From NCBI GenBank assembly GCA_946222005.1, contig CAMIHP010000006.1, positions 1-64,000 on the forward strand: a DNA stretch of 64,000 nucleotides. The letters are read 5' to 3'. The notes beneath the pieces are model-generated. The model was given only the letters and a program-made list of their open reading frames with translations, did not search any database and was not told the origin of the DNA. The DNA is from an uncultured Candidatus Saccharibacteria bacterium (GTDB taxonomy: Bacteria; Patescibacteriota; Saccharimonadia; Saccharimonadales; Saccharimonadaceae). Shown here in pieces: positions 24,910 to 33,629 of the stretch (within the stretch, counting starts at the first letter, position 1; every line of letters begins with the position of its first letter). A program made the translations under genes and the position numbers.

Positions 24910-25434
24910 CTAAAAACCTAGAAGTCTTTTTCGCGCAGCTTTGCTGTGTATTAGTGCTGAGTATCCCATCGAATACCACATACACACAGCACTCAGAGTA
25001 GTTACTATAATACCGAAAAGGCACAACTGTGGGCTTGACGAAAACACATGAATTTGCTGCGCAGACAGAGCATTATAGACCGCTTCACTCACTATCAGTA
25101 ATGGAAAGAACAGTGCCAAGGCGAGCCAAAATCCCTCTTCGCGATAGCGTTGGTTGCCCTGGCTGGTGTATGTGCGAATAATTGCAATTCCTTCGATAAT
25201 AAGCATAACACTAAGCCACCAGAAAAGAGTTATCAAGCTAATATGTAACAAAAAATATGGTGTGAAGAGAAAAACTGCGAACATCCAGCCAAGGTACATC
25301 AGCCACCCAGCAGTGCCAAGGAGGCCAAGTGCTCCACCAACCATCGCGCAGCGGACTAGCAATGGGCAGGATGATAAGGGAGAGGACAATTCTTCGGTGG
25401 ATTGTACGCGTGATGATGTGGTGTGGGCTATCAT
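24910..25434 (-). CDS. four-helix membrane protein, paralogue A
   Basis: A 174-residue protein with four hydrophobic segments, directly downstream of dnaB (39 bases). Same start region and layout as paralogue B at 24165-24704; the N-terminal half is the better conserved. GGAGAACCG precedes the ATG. Because it sits behind the intact dnaB it probably represents the original position. Function unknown. Confidence 0.72.
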   Translation of the reverse strand: MIAHTTSSRVQSTEELSSPLSSCPLLVRCAMVGGALGLLGTAGWLMYLGWMFAVFLFTPYFLLHISLITLFWWLSVMLIIEGIAIIRTYTSQGNQRYREEGFWLALALFFPLLIVSEAVYNALSAQQIHVFSSSPQLCLFGIIVTTLSAVCMWYSMGYSALIHSKAARKRLLGF

Positions 25435-25516
25435 TGCAACGGTTCTCCTATGTATAATGACTACAACATAACATCAATCATGCCGCCTGTCGAGGCTCAT
25501 AAAGCGCAGCCGCTCG
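25411..25516 (-). repeat. first copy of the dnaB-tail / leader repeat
   Basis: Covers the true end of dnaB, the intergenic leader and the first codons of paralogue A. Partner of 24681-24785. Confidence 0.85.
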
Positions 25517-26826
25517 GGGTGGAAGTAGAGTTGGATTTTGCCCACTGGGCCATTGCGGTGCTTGGCGATGATGAGATCGGTGATATTTTGGAACTCAGGA
25601 TTGTCTGGCTCGTAGTAGCCTGGCCGGTAGATGAAGGAGACAATATCGGCGTCCTGCTCAATCGAGCCTGACTCACGCAGGTCGGCCAATTGTGGCACTG
25701 GCGGGGTGCGTGACTCCACCGAGCGGCTCAGCTGGCTTAGAGCAATGACCGGTACATTAAGCTCGCGGGCAATCAGCTTGAGTCCGCGCGATATCTCACT
25801 CACCTCTTGGACGCGGTTGCCATTGTGGTTGCCATTGGCCTGCATCAGCTGCAAGTAGTCAACGATCACCAGCCCAAGCTGCTGGTCGTGCATGGCACGC
25901 CGTGCCTTGGTGCGCATCTCGAGGACGCTCAGGCCTGGCGTGTCATCGATGAAGATTGGCGCTTCGGCCATCTCACCCATCGCCTCGGAGAGCTTAGCCC
26001 AGTCATCATCACTGAGGTTACCAGTGCGGATATTCCAGCTATCCACACCACTGGCATCAGCGAGCATGCGGTCGGTGAGCTGCTCCTTGCTCATCTCGAG
26101 TGAAAAGAAGAGAACAGGCTTTTTCTCGATCGTCGCAACATTGTAGGCGAGGTTTGTCACCAGTGTCGTCTTACCCATGGCGGGGCGAGCTGCAATAATA
26201 ATAAGATCGGAGCGCTGTAGGCCAGCCGTCATCGTGTCGAGGTCGCGGTACCCCGTGCGAATGCCGCGCAGCTGTCCTTTGTTGCGGTGCAGCTCTTCAA
26301 TACGGTCGAAGCTATCGGTGAGGATACTCTCCAGGCTCACGAGGTCTTGCTTGAGTGACTGGTCAGACACACTAAAGAGCTCTGCCTCGGCCTTTTCGAG
26401 TAGCTCTTGGGTGGTGGTGTTTTCGTCGAAGCCAAGTTGGCTAATATCGGCACTGGCTTTAATGAGCCGTCGCCGCACTGCTTTTTGGGCGACAATTTCG
26501 GCATAGCTACTGGCGTGGGCTGCGGTAGGGACGTAGTTAGTTAGCTCGGTCAGATAGGCCGAGCCGCCTACCTCGGCAAGCTGATCTTTCTTTTGCAATT
26601 CATTCGTCAGCGTGAGGAGATCAACTGGCTTATGTCGCTCGTAAAGACGCATCATTGCTCCAAAGATCATCGCGTGACGTTTATCATAAAAGTCTTCTGC
26701 GCCGACATGCTCGCTAGCATCGGCCAAGACTTCTTCGTCAATAAGTACTGCACCAAGCAAACTCATCTCAGCATCGAGACTTTGTGGTGGTACTTTGCCT
26801 TTTGGTTGCGGTGATTGGTCAGCCAT
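25474..26826 (-). CDS. dnaB: replicative DNA helicase DnaB
   Basis: The 450-residue hexameric helicase that unwinds the chromosome fork. The N-terminal domain (residues 14-115, PQSLDAEMSLLGAVLIDEE) is followed by a RecA-like ATPase: Walker A ARPAMGKTTL at about residue 215, Walker B LVIVDYLQLM, and SQLSRSVE, then DIVSFIYRPGYY near the end. Length is normal and there is no intein. Its ATG lies inside the last codons of dnaX (8-base overlap) with GGAGGAG upstream, so translation is coupled to dnaX. Part of its 3' end has been duplicated downstream. Confidence 0.96.
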   Translation of the reverse strand: MADQSPQPKGKVPPQSLDAEMSLLGAVLIDEEVLADASEHVGAEDFYDKRHAMIFGAMMRLYERHKPVDLLTLTNELQKKDQLAEVGGSAYLTELTNYVPTAAHASSYAEIVAQKAVRRRLIKASADISQLGFDENTTTQELLEKAEAELFSVSDQSLKQDLVSLESILTDSFDRIEELHRNKGQLRGIRTGYRDLDTMTAGLQRSDLIIIAARPAMGKTTLVTNLAYNVATIEKKPVLFFSLEMSKEQLTDRMLADASGVDSWNIRTGNLSDDDWAKLSEAMGEMAEAPIFIDDTPGLSVLEMRTKARRAMHDQQLGLVIVDYLQLMQANGNHNGNRVQEVSEISRGLKLIARELNVPVIALSQLSRSVESRTPPVPQLADLRESGSIEQDADIVSFIYRPGYYEPDNPEFQNITDLIIAKHRNGPVGKIQLYFHPERLRFMSLDRRHD

Positions 26827-28303
26827 TGATCGTAATCTCTTCTCCTCCCCCCATCATAGCAAGAATGGCGGCTTTTTGGCGATCTTTGGGTGGTTTACTG
26901 CTCGCGAGTACGGCGATCTCTGCAGTAATGCCGAGGCAATTTAGCGCTGCGCTGAGTGTGGGGAGGGCGCGATCAATCTGCATTTTGGCAAATTTTTTGC
27001 CAGCGTAGATCGTTAGTGTCTGGCCGTCAAACGCGTGACCTGCCTTGGCGAGGTACGTGCGCGCCCCGACTGCCCCTACTGCATCAAGAAATTGCTCCCA
27101 TGGGAAGTCGACTGGGTCTGGGCTTGCTGCGGGTGTTTCATCGTTTGCTGCAGAAACACTTGGTTGCTTGGCTGGTGTGTGATCAGTAGCGGAAGCACTT
27201 GGAGTGGGAGGCTGTTCGGCCGATGCTGCAGCATTTGTTTTCTGACGAGGAGGATCTGAGGGAGGTGCTTGCGATGATGGTGTAGCTGGTGAGCGTGTAT
27301 ATGACGCAACTGGCTCACTCACGGTGCTGGGTGATGGTTGATGATGGCGCGCTGCAACCGGTGACGTAGCTCGGCTTGCGAGAGCGGTAAGCAGTGCAAT
27401 GCGCGGCCAACCGGCTCGCGGTACAGCCAGTAGTTTATCGAGCAATGGCAACAGTGCTGCATCCTCTACAACGCGCTGGCGCGCGATACCAAGTAGCTGC
27501 TCGGCAAGAAGCTCGGCCGGTGTGCCAGCTGCCTCAGCTTCATCGATCAGCCGGGCGGCGCGGCCAATATCTGCCGTGGCATAAGCAGCCAGCAGTTCCT
27601 CTACTACTTCATCTTGCGCAAGGCCCAGCACTTCTGCAACCATCGCGCGGTCGATTGTCTCATCACTCAGTGAGCGCAGTTGGTCGAGCAAACTAATGCT
27701 ATCTCGAAAGCTCCCCCTCCCTTGCTCGGCAATCAGCTCGAGCGCATCGGGCGTAATGGCAATATTCTCTTGCTCAGCAATAAACGCCAAATGCTTGGCT
27801 GCATCACGCGGACTAATTGCTCGGAAATTGAAGCGCTGCACCCGGCTGAGGATCGTCGCCGGGAGCTTATCGGCATCAGTAGTAGCAAGAATGAAAACGA
27901 CGTGCTCGGGTGGCTCTTCTAGTGTCTTGAGCAAGGCATTAAAGGCCGACTTGCTGAGCATATGAACTTCATCGATAATGTAGATCTTTTTTGGACTGCT
28001 GGTTGGTGCAATTTGCACCTTGTCGCGCAAATCACGGATATCCTCCACAGAGTTATTGCTCGCTGCGTCGATCTCGATGATGTCGAGATGGGTCGACTCG
28101 TCGGTATATGGTAGACCGTTGATCTCGTGCGCCAAAATACGCGCGATCGATGTCTTACCCACTCCACGTGGCCCCGTCAGGAGATAGGCATGGGCAATAT
28201 GCCCACGAGCAATTGCCCGCTGCAAAATCCGCGTGATATGCGACTGCCCCACAATCTCATCAAGCGACCGACTCCGATACGTCCGATATAGTGCTCTGCT
28301 CAT
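26819..28303 (-). CDS. dnaX: DNA polymerase III gamma/tau subunit
   Basis: The 494-residue clamp-loader ATPase. It has RPKxFxD-like YRSRSLDEIVGQSHIT at the N-terminus, Walker A GPRGVGKTS, Walker B IIDEVHMLS, the SRC-like LSRVQRF, and domain III to about residue 320. A Pro/Ser/Thr-rich linker (about 320-400) leads to a C-terminal domain. The four-Cys zinc module that normally sits between Walker A and EIDAASN is missing: the spacing is shortened to a dozen residues without Cys. A -10 box lies seven bases before the ATG. dnaB follows in an overlapping frame. Confidence 0.93.
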   Translation of the reverse strand: MSRALYRTYRSRSLDEIVGQSHITRILQRAIARGHIAHAYLLTGPRGVGKTSIARILAHEINGLPYTDESTHLDIIEIDAASNNSVEDIRDLRDKVQIAPTSSPKKIYIIDEVHMLSKSAFNALLKTLEEPPEHVVFILATTDADKLPATILSRVQRFNFRAISPRDAAKHLAFIAEQENIAITPDALELIAEQGRGSFRDSISLLDQLRSLSDETIDRAMVAEVLGLAQDEVVEELLAAYATADIGRAARLIDEAEAAGTPAELLAEQLLGIARQRVVEDAALLPLLDKLLAVPRAGWPRIALLTALASRATSPVAARHHQPSPSTVSEPVASYTRSPATPSSQAPPSDPPRQKTNAAASAEQPPTPSASATDHTPAKQPSVSAANDETPAASPDPVDFPWEQFLDAVGAVGARTYLAKAGHAFDGQTLTIYAGKKFAKMQIDRALPTLSAALNCLGITAEIAVLASSKPPKDRQKAAILAMMGGGEEITING

Positions 28304-28310
28304 TTGCTAT

Positions 28311-28316
28311 ATTATA
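28311..28316 (-). promoter_or_regulatory. -10 hexamer for dnaX-dnaB
   Basis: Minus strand TATAAT, seven bases before the ATG at 28303. Confidence 0.5.
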
Positions 28317-28464
28317 CCGCAGAATGGATGGAGATGCGATCGAAATACAAGAGGAGTAATCGCGCTGTATAGAAATCAAGCGGTTGTGAAATGTCTATCA
28401 AGAAAGTCAAAAACCCCTAAACACGAGCAAGAGAGCTCTATAAAAGCTATCGATAACTGTGACT

Positions 28465-28980
28465 TTATAACGGTGCTTCCACCGCTGCCCACGTTGCATC
28501 GGGTTTGTCCTCGGGGATGATGACGGTAACTTGATGACCAATCTCAATCCGGAAGAATGTCACACTTGCCAGCAGGATCCGGTATTCTCTGCCCTGCGCT
28601 TCCACGTAGTACGCGCCATCGTGTTGGGTGAGTGTGCCGATAATCTGCTTGCGCTCTACTCGCTTGATTTGTTTGTAGATAAAGCCGCCATCGTCGGCAA
28701 TTGTCAGCTTGAGTTTGTCGCCCTCAACAAGCTTAGACTTACTGGCATAATTGGCTGGCACGGGATAATTCTTGCCATCGGCATCGACCATCACCTGCCC
28801 ATCAAAGATACCTTCGACTATCTTGCCCGATACCTCCTCGCGGCTATTGCTTGGCACGACGACTTCGCCATCGTCACCAATAATACTCATTAATAATTCC
28901 TTTGCAGCGGCCAGGTTTGTCTCTGCCTCTTGAATCAGCGATCGCAATCGCTTCACCTGTTTCTCTGGTAGTTCAGACAT
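28465..28980 (-). CDS. conserved CPR-type protein of unknown function
   Basis: A 171-residue protein: an N-terminal coiled coil (about residues 5-38), an acidic loop with GDDGEVVVPSNSR, then two beta-rich stretches, the first containing GKIVEGIFDGQVMVDADGK and ANYASKSKLVEGDKLKLTI. I recall this kind of protein in CPR genomes, without assigned function. The coiled-coil plus beta-barrel order is vaguely GreA-like, which I mention only as an analogy. The ATG at 28980 is preferred; a TTG 13 codons upstream overlaps a TATAAT box. Confidence 0.6.
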   Translation of the reverse strand: MSELPEKQVKRLRSLIQEAETNLAAAKELLMSIIGDDGEVVVPSNSREEVSGKIVEGIFDGQVMVDADGKNYPVPANYASKSKLVEGDKLKLTIADDGGFIYKQIKRVERKQIIGTLTQHDGAYYVEAQGREYRILLASVTFFRIEIGHQVTVIIPEDKPDATWAAVEAPL

Positions 28981-29237
28981 ATTTTCTCGCAATTCCTTGT
29001 CTGTTTTCTTAGTTATCAACCCATTATATAGCGATGGGGTGGGGCCTTGTCAAGGCGCTTGGTGGTTATCCACAGCAATAACAGGGGTAGCCAATAGTTC
29101 GTTGTAAAAATGGTACGATGCTTAGAGCGCTACGCACATGGAGTGACGCACAGCAATCCGGAGCAGTGAGTTCGACGGATAACCAAAAACACACCCAAGC
29201 GGGTGTGCTGATGGTATCAATACGGTCGGTAGGGTGA

Positions 29238-29612
29238 TTACGCCAGTTCGACGGTAGCGCCAGCCTCTTCCAAGGTCTTCTTGGCAGCTTCAGCGTCGTC
29301 TTTGCTGACCTTTTCTTTGATTGGGCTTGGTGCGTTGTCGACCAAAGCTTTTGCTTCACCCAGGCCAAGGCCAGTGAGTTCCTTAACAGCCTTGATGACG
29401 GCAACCTTTTGGCCACCAACTTCTTTGAGGGTGACGGTGAATTCGGTCTGCTCGTCTTCAGCAGCACCAGCGTCGGCGGCTGGGCCAGCGACAGCAACTG
29501 CAGCAGCGGCTGGCTCAATGCCGTATTCGTCCTTGAGGACATTTTTGAGTTCGTTGACTTCCAGAACGGTCAAAGCAACCAGTTCTTCGGCCAGTTTTTT
29601 CACATCTGCCAT
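29238..29612 (-). CDS. rplL: 50S ribosomal protein L7/L12
   Basis: The multi-copy stalk protein that recruits translation factors. The 124-residue chain has the N-terminal dimerisation helices (VKKLAEELVALTVLEVNELKN), an Ala-rich hinge (residues 36-55) and the C-terminal factor-binding domain (GGQKVAVIKAVKELTGLGLGEAKALV). Length is normal. GAAAGGA precedes the start. Co-transcribed with rplJ and so subject to the L10 leader. Confidence 0.97.
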   Translation of the reverse strand: MADVKKLAEELVALTVLEVNELKNVLKDEYGIEPAAAAVAVAGPAADAGAAEDEQTEFTVTLKEVGGQKVAVIKAVKELTGLGLGEAKALVDNAPSPIKEKVSKDDAEAAKKTLEEAGATVELA

Positions 29613-29699
29613 GATGGATTCCTTTCAACGGTGTGCGGTAGAATTATCGCACGAGTTATTGTTTGCCTAGTGCAAACGTTAGTACAATGCTGCGCTTGG

Positions 29700-30227
29700 T
29701 TACGCAGCTGCTTTGGCGTCTTCGATGCCATCGAGCAACGCATGGAGGTTGCCCGAAAGTGCGTTGGTAGTGTCGTGTACTGGCGAGAGCAGCTGTGCCA
29801 CCACTTCGGCCACCAGCTGATTCTTGCTTGGCAAGCCAGCCAGTGCAGTGACATCAGCTGTGTTGAGAGCTTCACCTTCGCCACTAAAGCCAGCAACCAA
29901 CTGAACTGTTGGATGTGTCTTAGCAAACTCGTGCAACACCTTCGCTGCCATCACCTCGTCATCTGGCGAGATTGCATAAAGCAATTGCCCAGCCAGGGCC
30001 GAAGTGTCGGTATTTTTGTAGGTGTCATGCTGCGCAAAGGCAACACGCACGAGACGGTTCTTCACCACCTTAATGACAACACCAGCTTCGCGAGCTTCGC
30101 GGCGCAACGCCTGCAGATCTGCCACACTTGTCCCTTGGTAGGACGCAACGGCAGTGCCCTTTGCTTCTGCGAGAAGCTCGCTCATTTCAGCCACCAAAGC
30201 TTGTTTTTTATCTTTGGAAATTGCCAT
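29700..30227 (-). CDS. rplJ: 50S ribosomal protein L10
   Basis: Holds the L7/L12 stalk on the ribosome. The 175-residue protein starts MAISKDKKQALVAEMSELL and has VASYQGTSVADLQALRREAREAG and VKNRLVRVAF; the C-terminal helix binds L7/L12. AAAGGA precedes the ATG at 30227; frames extending further upstream run through the regulatory leader and are not real. Confidence 0.96.
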   Translation of the reverse strand: MAISKDKKQALVAEMSELLAEAKGTAVASYQGTSVADLQALRREAREAGVVIKVVKNRLVRVAFAQHDTYKNTDTSALAGQLLYAISPDDEVMAAKVLHEFAKTHPTVQLVAGFSGEGEALNTADVTALAGLPSKNQLVAEVVAQLLSPVHDTTNALSGNLHALLDGIEDAKAAA

Positions 30228-30496
30228 AAGATAAAATCCTTTCTTTGGAGTTGTAATACCTATACACACCGAGAAGGGGTGCAGTATTACTGGTTTGTTG
30301 TTGTATCCGACCGCATTGTTAATGTCCGACATATGCCGCAAAAAATCGCCTCTGCACGATTGCAAAGACGAGTCTCGAGTTTCGTACTAGAACGCTGGCG
30401 CAAGAAGGCAGCAACGTATCCGAAATTCCCTCGGTAGCATACTTATCGGCTGCTTTGTCGTGCATAACAGCCCGCTACGGTCTTTGGCAATGTCTG
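30228..30496 (-). promoter_or_regulatory. L10 leader RNA
   Basis: The leader of about 270 bases contains GACCGTAGCGGGC and, further on, CTACCGAGGGAATTT, the paired segments typical of the bacterial L10 leader that binds L10-(L12)n and shuts off rplJL. Unusually it also contains an intrinsic terminator before rplJ. The pairing is by eye and not modelled. Confidence 0.6.
30339..30370 (-). terminator. attenuator in the L10 leader
   Basis: Minus strand CGTCTTTGCA-ATCG-TGCAGAGGCG (10 bp with G-U pairs) followed by ATTTTTT. It lies inside the leader, 110 bases before rplJ. Confidence 0.6.
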
Positions 30497-30502
30497 GAAG
30501 AG

Positions 30503-30532
30503 ATTATAGCAGATGATGGTAGGTGGATGCAA
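30503..30532 (-). promoter_or_regulatory. promoter of rplJ-rplL
   Basis: Minus strand TTGCAT, 18-base spacer, TGC-TATAAT. Confidence 0.6.
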
Positions 30533-30581
30533 GGCGTGGAAAACTATTTGTGTCAGCGCGTAAACAGAGCGAGGAAGTAGC

Positions 30582-32717
30582 TTAGCTGTGCAGTTGTGCT
30601 TGGGTAAGCATCGCGTCGATTTTGCGGTTCGTATTGTTAATGCGGCTTCGGCTTGGTTGGTGCAAGGTTGTTTTACCAAAATCCTGCTTACGCCTGTTGA
30701 GATCGCTCATGCGCGTGAGCTGCTCTTCTGTTGGCTGGAACTGGTAGCCAAGCTGCTTACCTAGTTTATATAGAATATGCGCCGCAACACCATGGCGTGC
30801 TGCTTTGCGGTCCTCCTTGGTGAGGATCTGGACTTCAAAGGGCAAAATACCTGAGGCTTGATCCTCGTACAGGCCTGTCATCTTAGCAACGCGAAAACCT
30901 TTCTTGTTATCTTCCTTAAAATCAATGTACTCTTCAGCACGAGTACCCGGATAACGAGCCTCAAATGCAGCCTTAATATCCTTAATGAATTGAGTGTCTC
31001 CCTCTACCTTGAGTATCTTGTCTCGGCCTGGTGCAGCATAGGGGGTAATAATATAGTCATCATCCTCGTTGGTTGAAGTCTTGTTATTTTGCGTAGCTTT
31101 ATCTTGTGGTGGCGTAACAATATCGTTATTGTTGATCATATCCAAGAACACATCAAGCAGTTCATCGCGATCCTCTGTAATAAATGTGATGCCATCGATA
31201 TCGAACGGCACTTCGAGCGAGCTGTCTTTCTCTGGTGGAGATAATGAGCGCAGTGTCTGTGGTGTAATATCGTCAAATTGCTCACAGAGTTCGTCGATGC
31301 ATTGAGTCTTCAAATCGTCCAAAATCTTTATCGTTTTCTCGTCATATGCTTGCAAAGCTTCATATGAAATAAATTCTCGCCCATCCTGGCGTTCTTTCTC
31401 TTTAACTTTTACACTATTCATCTTGTCATCATACGCTTGCAGTATGTCTGGTGAGATAGAGGCGCGGATTTTTTGATACTCTTCTCTCTTTTGTTTCTCT
31501 GCTTTTTTTGCTGCTTCTGCAAGCTTACGCGCGAGAGAGCCAACGGACTTGAGCCGCCATACCGCTCGGAGCTCAGTGTGCCACTCATAACTACAGTTGC
31601 CATTCCCTACCACAATATTGTGGTTCGACTCTTGGCCAAGGACAAGCTTGCTGTCACCTCCGCTTTTGTCTGTTTTGCCAATCATGCGCGCGAGAATTTT
31701 TTCTGTAATGTTGCAATAGTTTTGGTTGCGCTCTTCGGCAGTGATGGCTTGGTCTGGGTTATCAATATCAGTAGTACCTAATACGCCAAACTCCGACAGG
31801 ATGCGCTCAGCAAGGTCCACAAAATGCCCTTGGCCGGTATTGCGCAATTGGAGGCATATCACCTTACTTCGTAATGCCATTGCTAGCCCATCGAAGCCAA
31901 TGATTTCGCACAATGGTGCAAGCAGTGCTTCGCTCTTGTAGGCTAGTTCATACGCTTCCGATGTATCATAGCGAGTGTTATTAAGCTTGTTGAGTGTGTT
32001 GACAGCCTCCATGAAAATTGTTGAAAGCCCAACGCTCTCTCCTGCATCCAAAAGGTCATCAAGATTAAGCATATTCATTGGCTGTTGCCACAGCTCTTGC
32101 ATGAGGTTCTCTGCTTGCATGCGGTCGTGTGTTGCAGTCTCAAGAAGCTGACTTTGTTTCTGTTCATCTGTAAGATATTGACTCTCCGCAGAGGAAGGCT
32201 TTATCCTTCCTTTTGATTTTTCGAGCTTTCGAGCTTTCGTAATGGCTGTGTATAGAGACTCTTTGTTCTGAGCGTCTGGGTCAGATGACATCTTTTGCGT
32301 ATTAAGAAATTTACTCCAGGCGCTTGACAGCTGGCTGGTATCCTGCAGCATCGAAACAATTTGGTTAAACTTTTTATATGCATCCACTTCCCACTGTTTT
32401 TTATGGTCTTCGAGCATCTTGTGGCGGAGGCTGGCAAGGTTCTCCGTTTTGAGCAGTTCATCACGATTGCCTGCTGTATACAATAAGTACGCAGTATAGG
32501 CGCTGTGATTGCTGTACTTTGCAAATAGCTCCCCAGCAAAGTCTCGCATGAGGCTCAAGCCCGATACAATTCGCTTTGTTTTAGACTCTGGTGTGCTAGT
32601 TAGATTGAGCGCTTTTTCGTATAAATCGTATCGATCTTTATCAAAGCCCGCATTTGTCTCGTGCGCTAAGGTGTTATTTACTGGGTTAGCTGTACGCTCT
32701 TTTGTTGGATTCGACAC
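30582..32717 (-). CDS. divergent RelA/SpoT-homologue (RSH)-like protein
   Basis: A 711-residue protein (GTG start) that follows the RSH order in degenerate form. Residues 259-290 (AYKSEALLAPLCEIIGFDGLAMALRSK) match the helix after the hydrolase domain (ETLEIYAPLAHRLG..IK.ELEDLAF). ELRAVWRLKSVGSLARKL may match the R.K..YSIYRKM segment, and FEVQILTKEDRKAARHGV near residues 627-644 matches EVQIRT..M...AE.GVAAHW of the synthetase domain. The HD metal motif of the hydrolase is not seen and no TGS/ACT domains follow. It may make or bind (p)ppGpp, or be inactive. It stands between tmk and the rplJ promoter. Confidence 0.55.
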   Translation of the reverse strand: MSNPTKERTANPVNNTLAHETNAGFDKDRYDLYEKALNLTSTPESKTKRIVSGLSLMRDFAGELFAKYSNHSAYTAYLLYTAGNRDELLKTENLASLRHKMLEDHKKQWEVDAYKKFNQIVSMLQDTSQLSSAWSKFLNTQKMSSDPDAQNKESLYTAITKARKLEKSKGRIKPSSAESQYLTDEQKQSQLLETATHDRMQAENLMQELWQQPMNMLNLDDLLDAGESVGLSTIFMEAVNTLNKLNNTRYDTSEAYELAYKSEALLAPLCEIIGFDGLAMALRSKVICLQLRNTGQGHFVDLAERILSEFGVLGTTDIDNPDQAITAEERNQNYCNITEKILARMIGKTDKSGGDSKLVLGQESNHNIVVGNGNCSYEWHTELRAVWRLKSVGSLARKLAEAAKKAEKQKREEYQKIRASISPDILQAYDDKMNSVKVKEKERQDGREFISYEALQAYDEKTIKILDDLKTQCIDELCEQFDDITPQTLRSLSPPEKDSSLEVPFDIDGITFITEDRDELLDVFLDMINNNDIVTPPQDKATQNNKTSTNEDDDYIITPYAAPGRDKILKVEGDTQFIKDIKAAFEARYPGTRAEEYIDFKEDNKKGFRVAKMTGLYEDQASGILPFEVQILTKEDRKAARHGVAAHILYKLGKQLGYQFQPTEEQLTRMSDLNRRKQDFGKTTLHQPSRSRINNTNRKIDAMLTQAQLHS

Positions 32718-32918
32718 AGTGCATACAACTGTAGCAAAGTTATCAAAAAATCACAAGTGTTGACCCCTGAAGGGTGTGTGTCCGTTTGTTATGAAAAAGT
32801 AAGTAACAAGATGATTTTAGAGGTGTTTTGTACTATATAAGTATAAAATTACAATGCTATATAGCAGCTATATGCTGATATTTCCGTACTAAATAGCCCC
32901 ATAGAGTATTTTTCATTT

Positions 32919-33611
32919 TCATTTTGCGTTAATGATCGAAAGAATCTCGCGCTGTATCTCGTGTGGAGACTTACGTTCGCCATTATCGCTCATACACTGA
33001 ATTATAGGTACCTGGTAATCTTTGGCAAGCATACGATAGCCCGTGTGAACGCGCTGCTGGAAGCCTTTCCCTTGTGTTTCGAAAGTGTCGGGAGCTGTGG
33101 TAGGCGTACCTCTCTGCTGGATGTGATGCAGACGCTCCTTCTCATCGTTGAGCGTGAGGATGATGAGGTAGTCTGGCGTGAGATAGCGTTGGCCGGTAAA
33201 TAAGGCAGTAACATGCTGGATATGTTCCTGACTCAGACCTTCACCATAACCCTGATATGCGAGTGTTGAAAGATAATTACGCGATGCAAGGACAGTCTCG
33301 CCGCGTGCTAGCGCCGGTTGGATGATCTGCTGCCATAGCTCTCGCCGTGCAGCGCTGAGTAGTGCAAGATTAATCTCTGGGTCGCGCCGGAGATTGCCAT
33401 TCTTGATAACAGTGCGGAGATAGTGAGCAATTGGCGTAGTCTGGGCCGGGTCATCACTGCTTGGTTCTTCAACGATTGTCACTGTATAGCCTTGGGCTTG
33501 ATAGTGCTTGGCGAGGAGCTCCACTTGAGTCGACTTACCTGTGCCATCAATCCCCTCAATGACGATATAGTTACCTTGATATCGAGCTTTCTCACCACGT
33601 TCTATATTCAT
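32919..33611 (-). CDS. tmk: thymidylate kinase
   Basis: Phosphorylates dTMP to dTDP. 230 residues with P-loop EGIDGTGKST, the DR-like motif in VLASRNYLSTLAYQG (here SRN instead of DR), and a lid region with the VEEPS loop. Slightly longer than usual because of ten extra residues at the N-terminus. Follows gene 33630 by 18 bases, so likely the same transcript. Confidence 0.9.
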   Translation of the reverse strand: MNIERGEKARYQGNYIVIEGIDGTGKSTQVELLAKHYQAQGYTVTIVEEPSSDDPAQTTPIAHYLRTVIKNGNLRRDPEINLALLSAARRELWQQIIQPALARGETVLASRNYLSTLAYQGYGEGLSQEHIQHVTALFTGQRYLTPDYLIILTLNDEKERLHHIQQRGTPTTAPDTFETQGKGFQQRVHTGYRMLAKDYQVPIIQCMSDNGERKSPHEIQREILSIINAK

Positions 33612-33629
33612 TGCAAAATACCCCTCACC

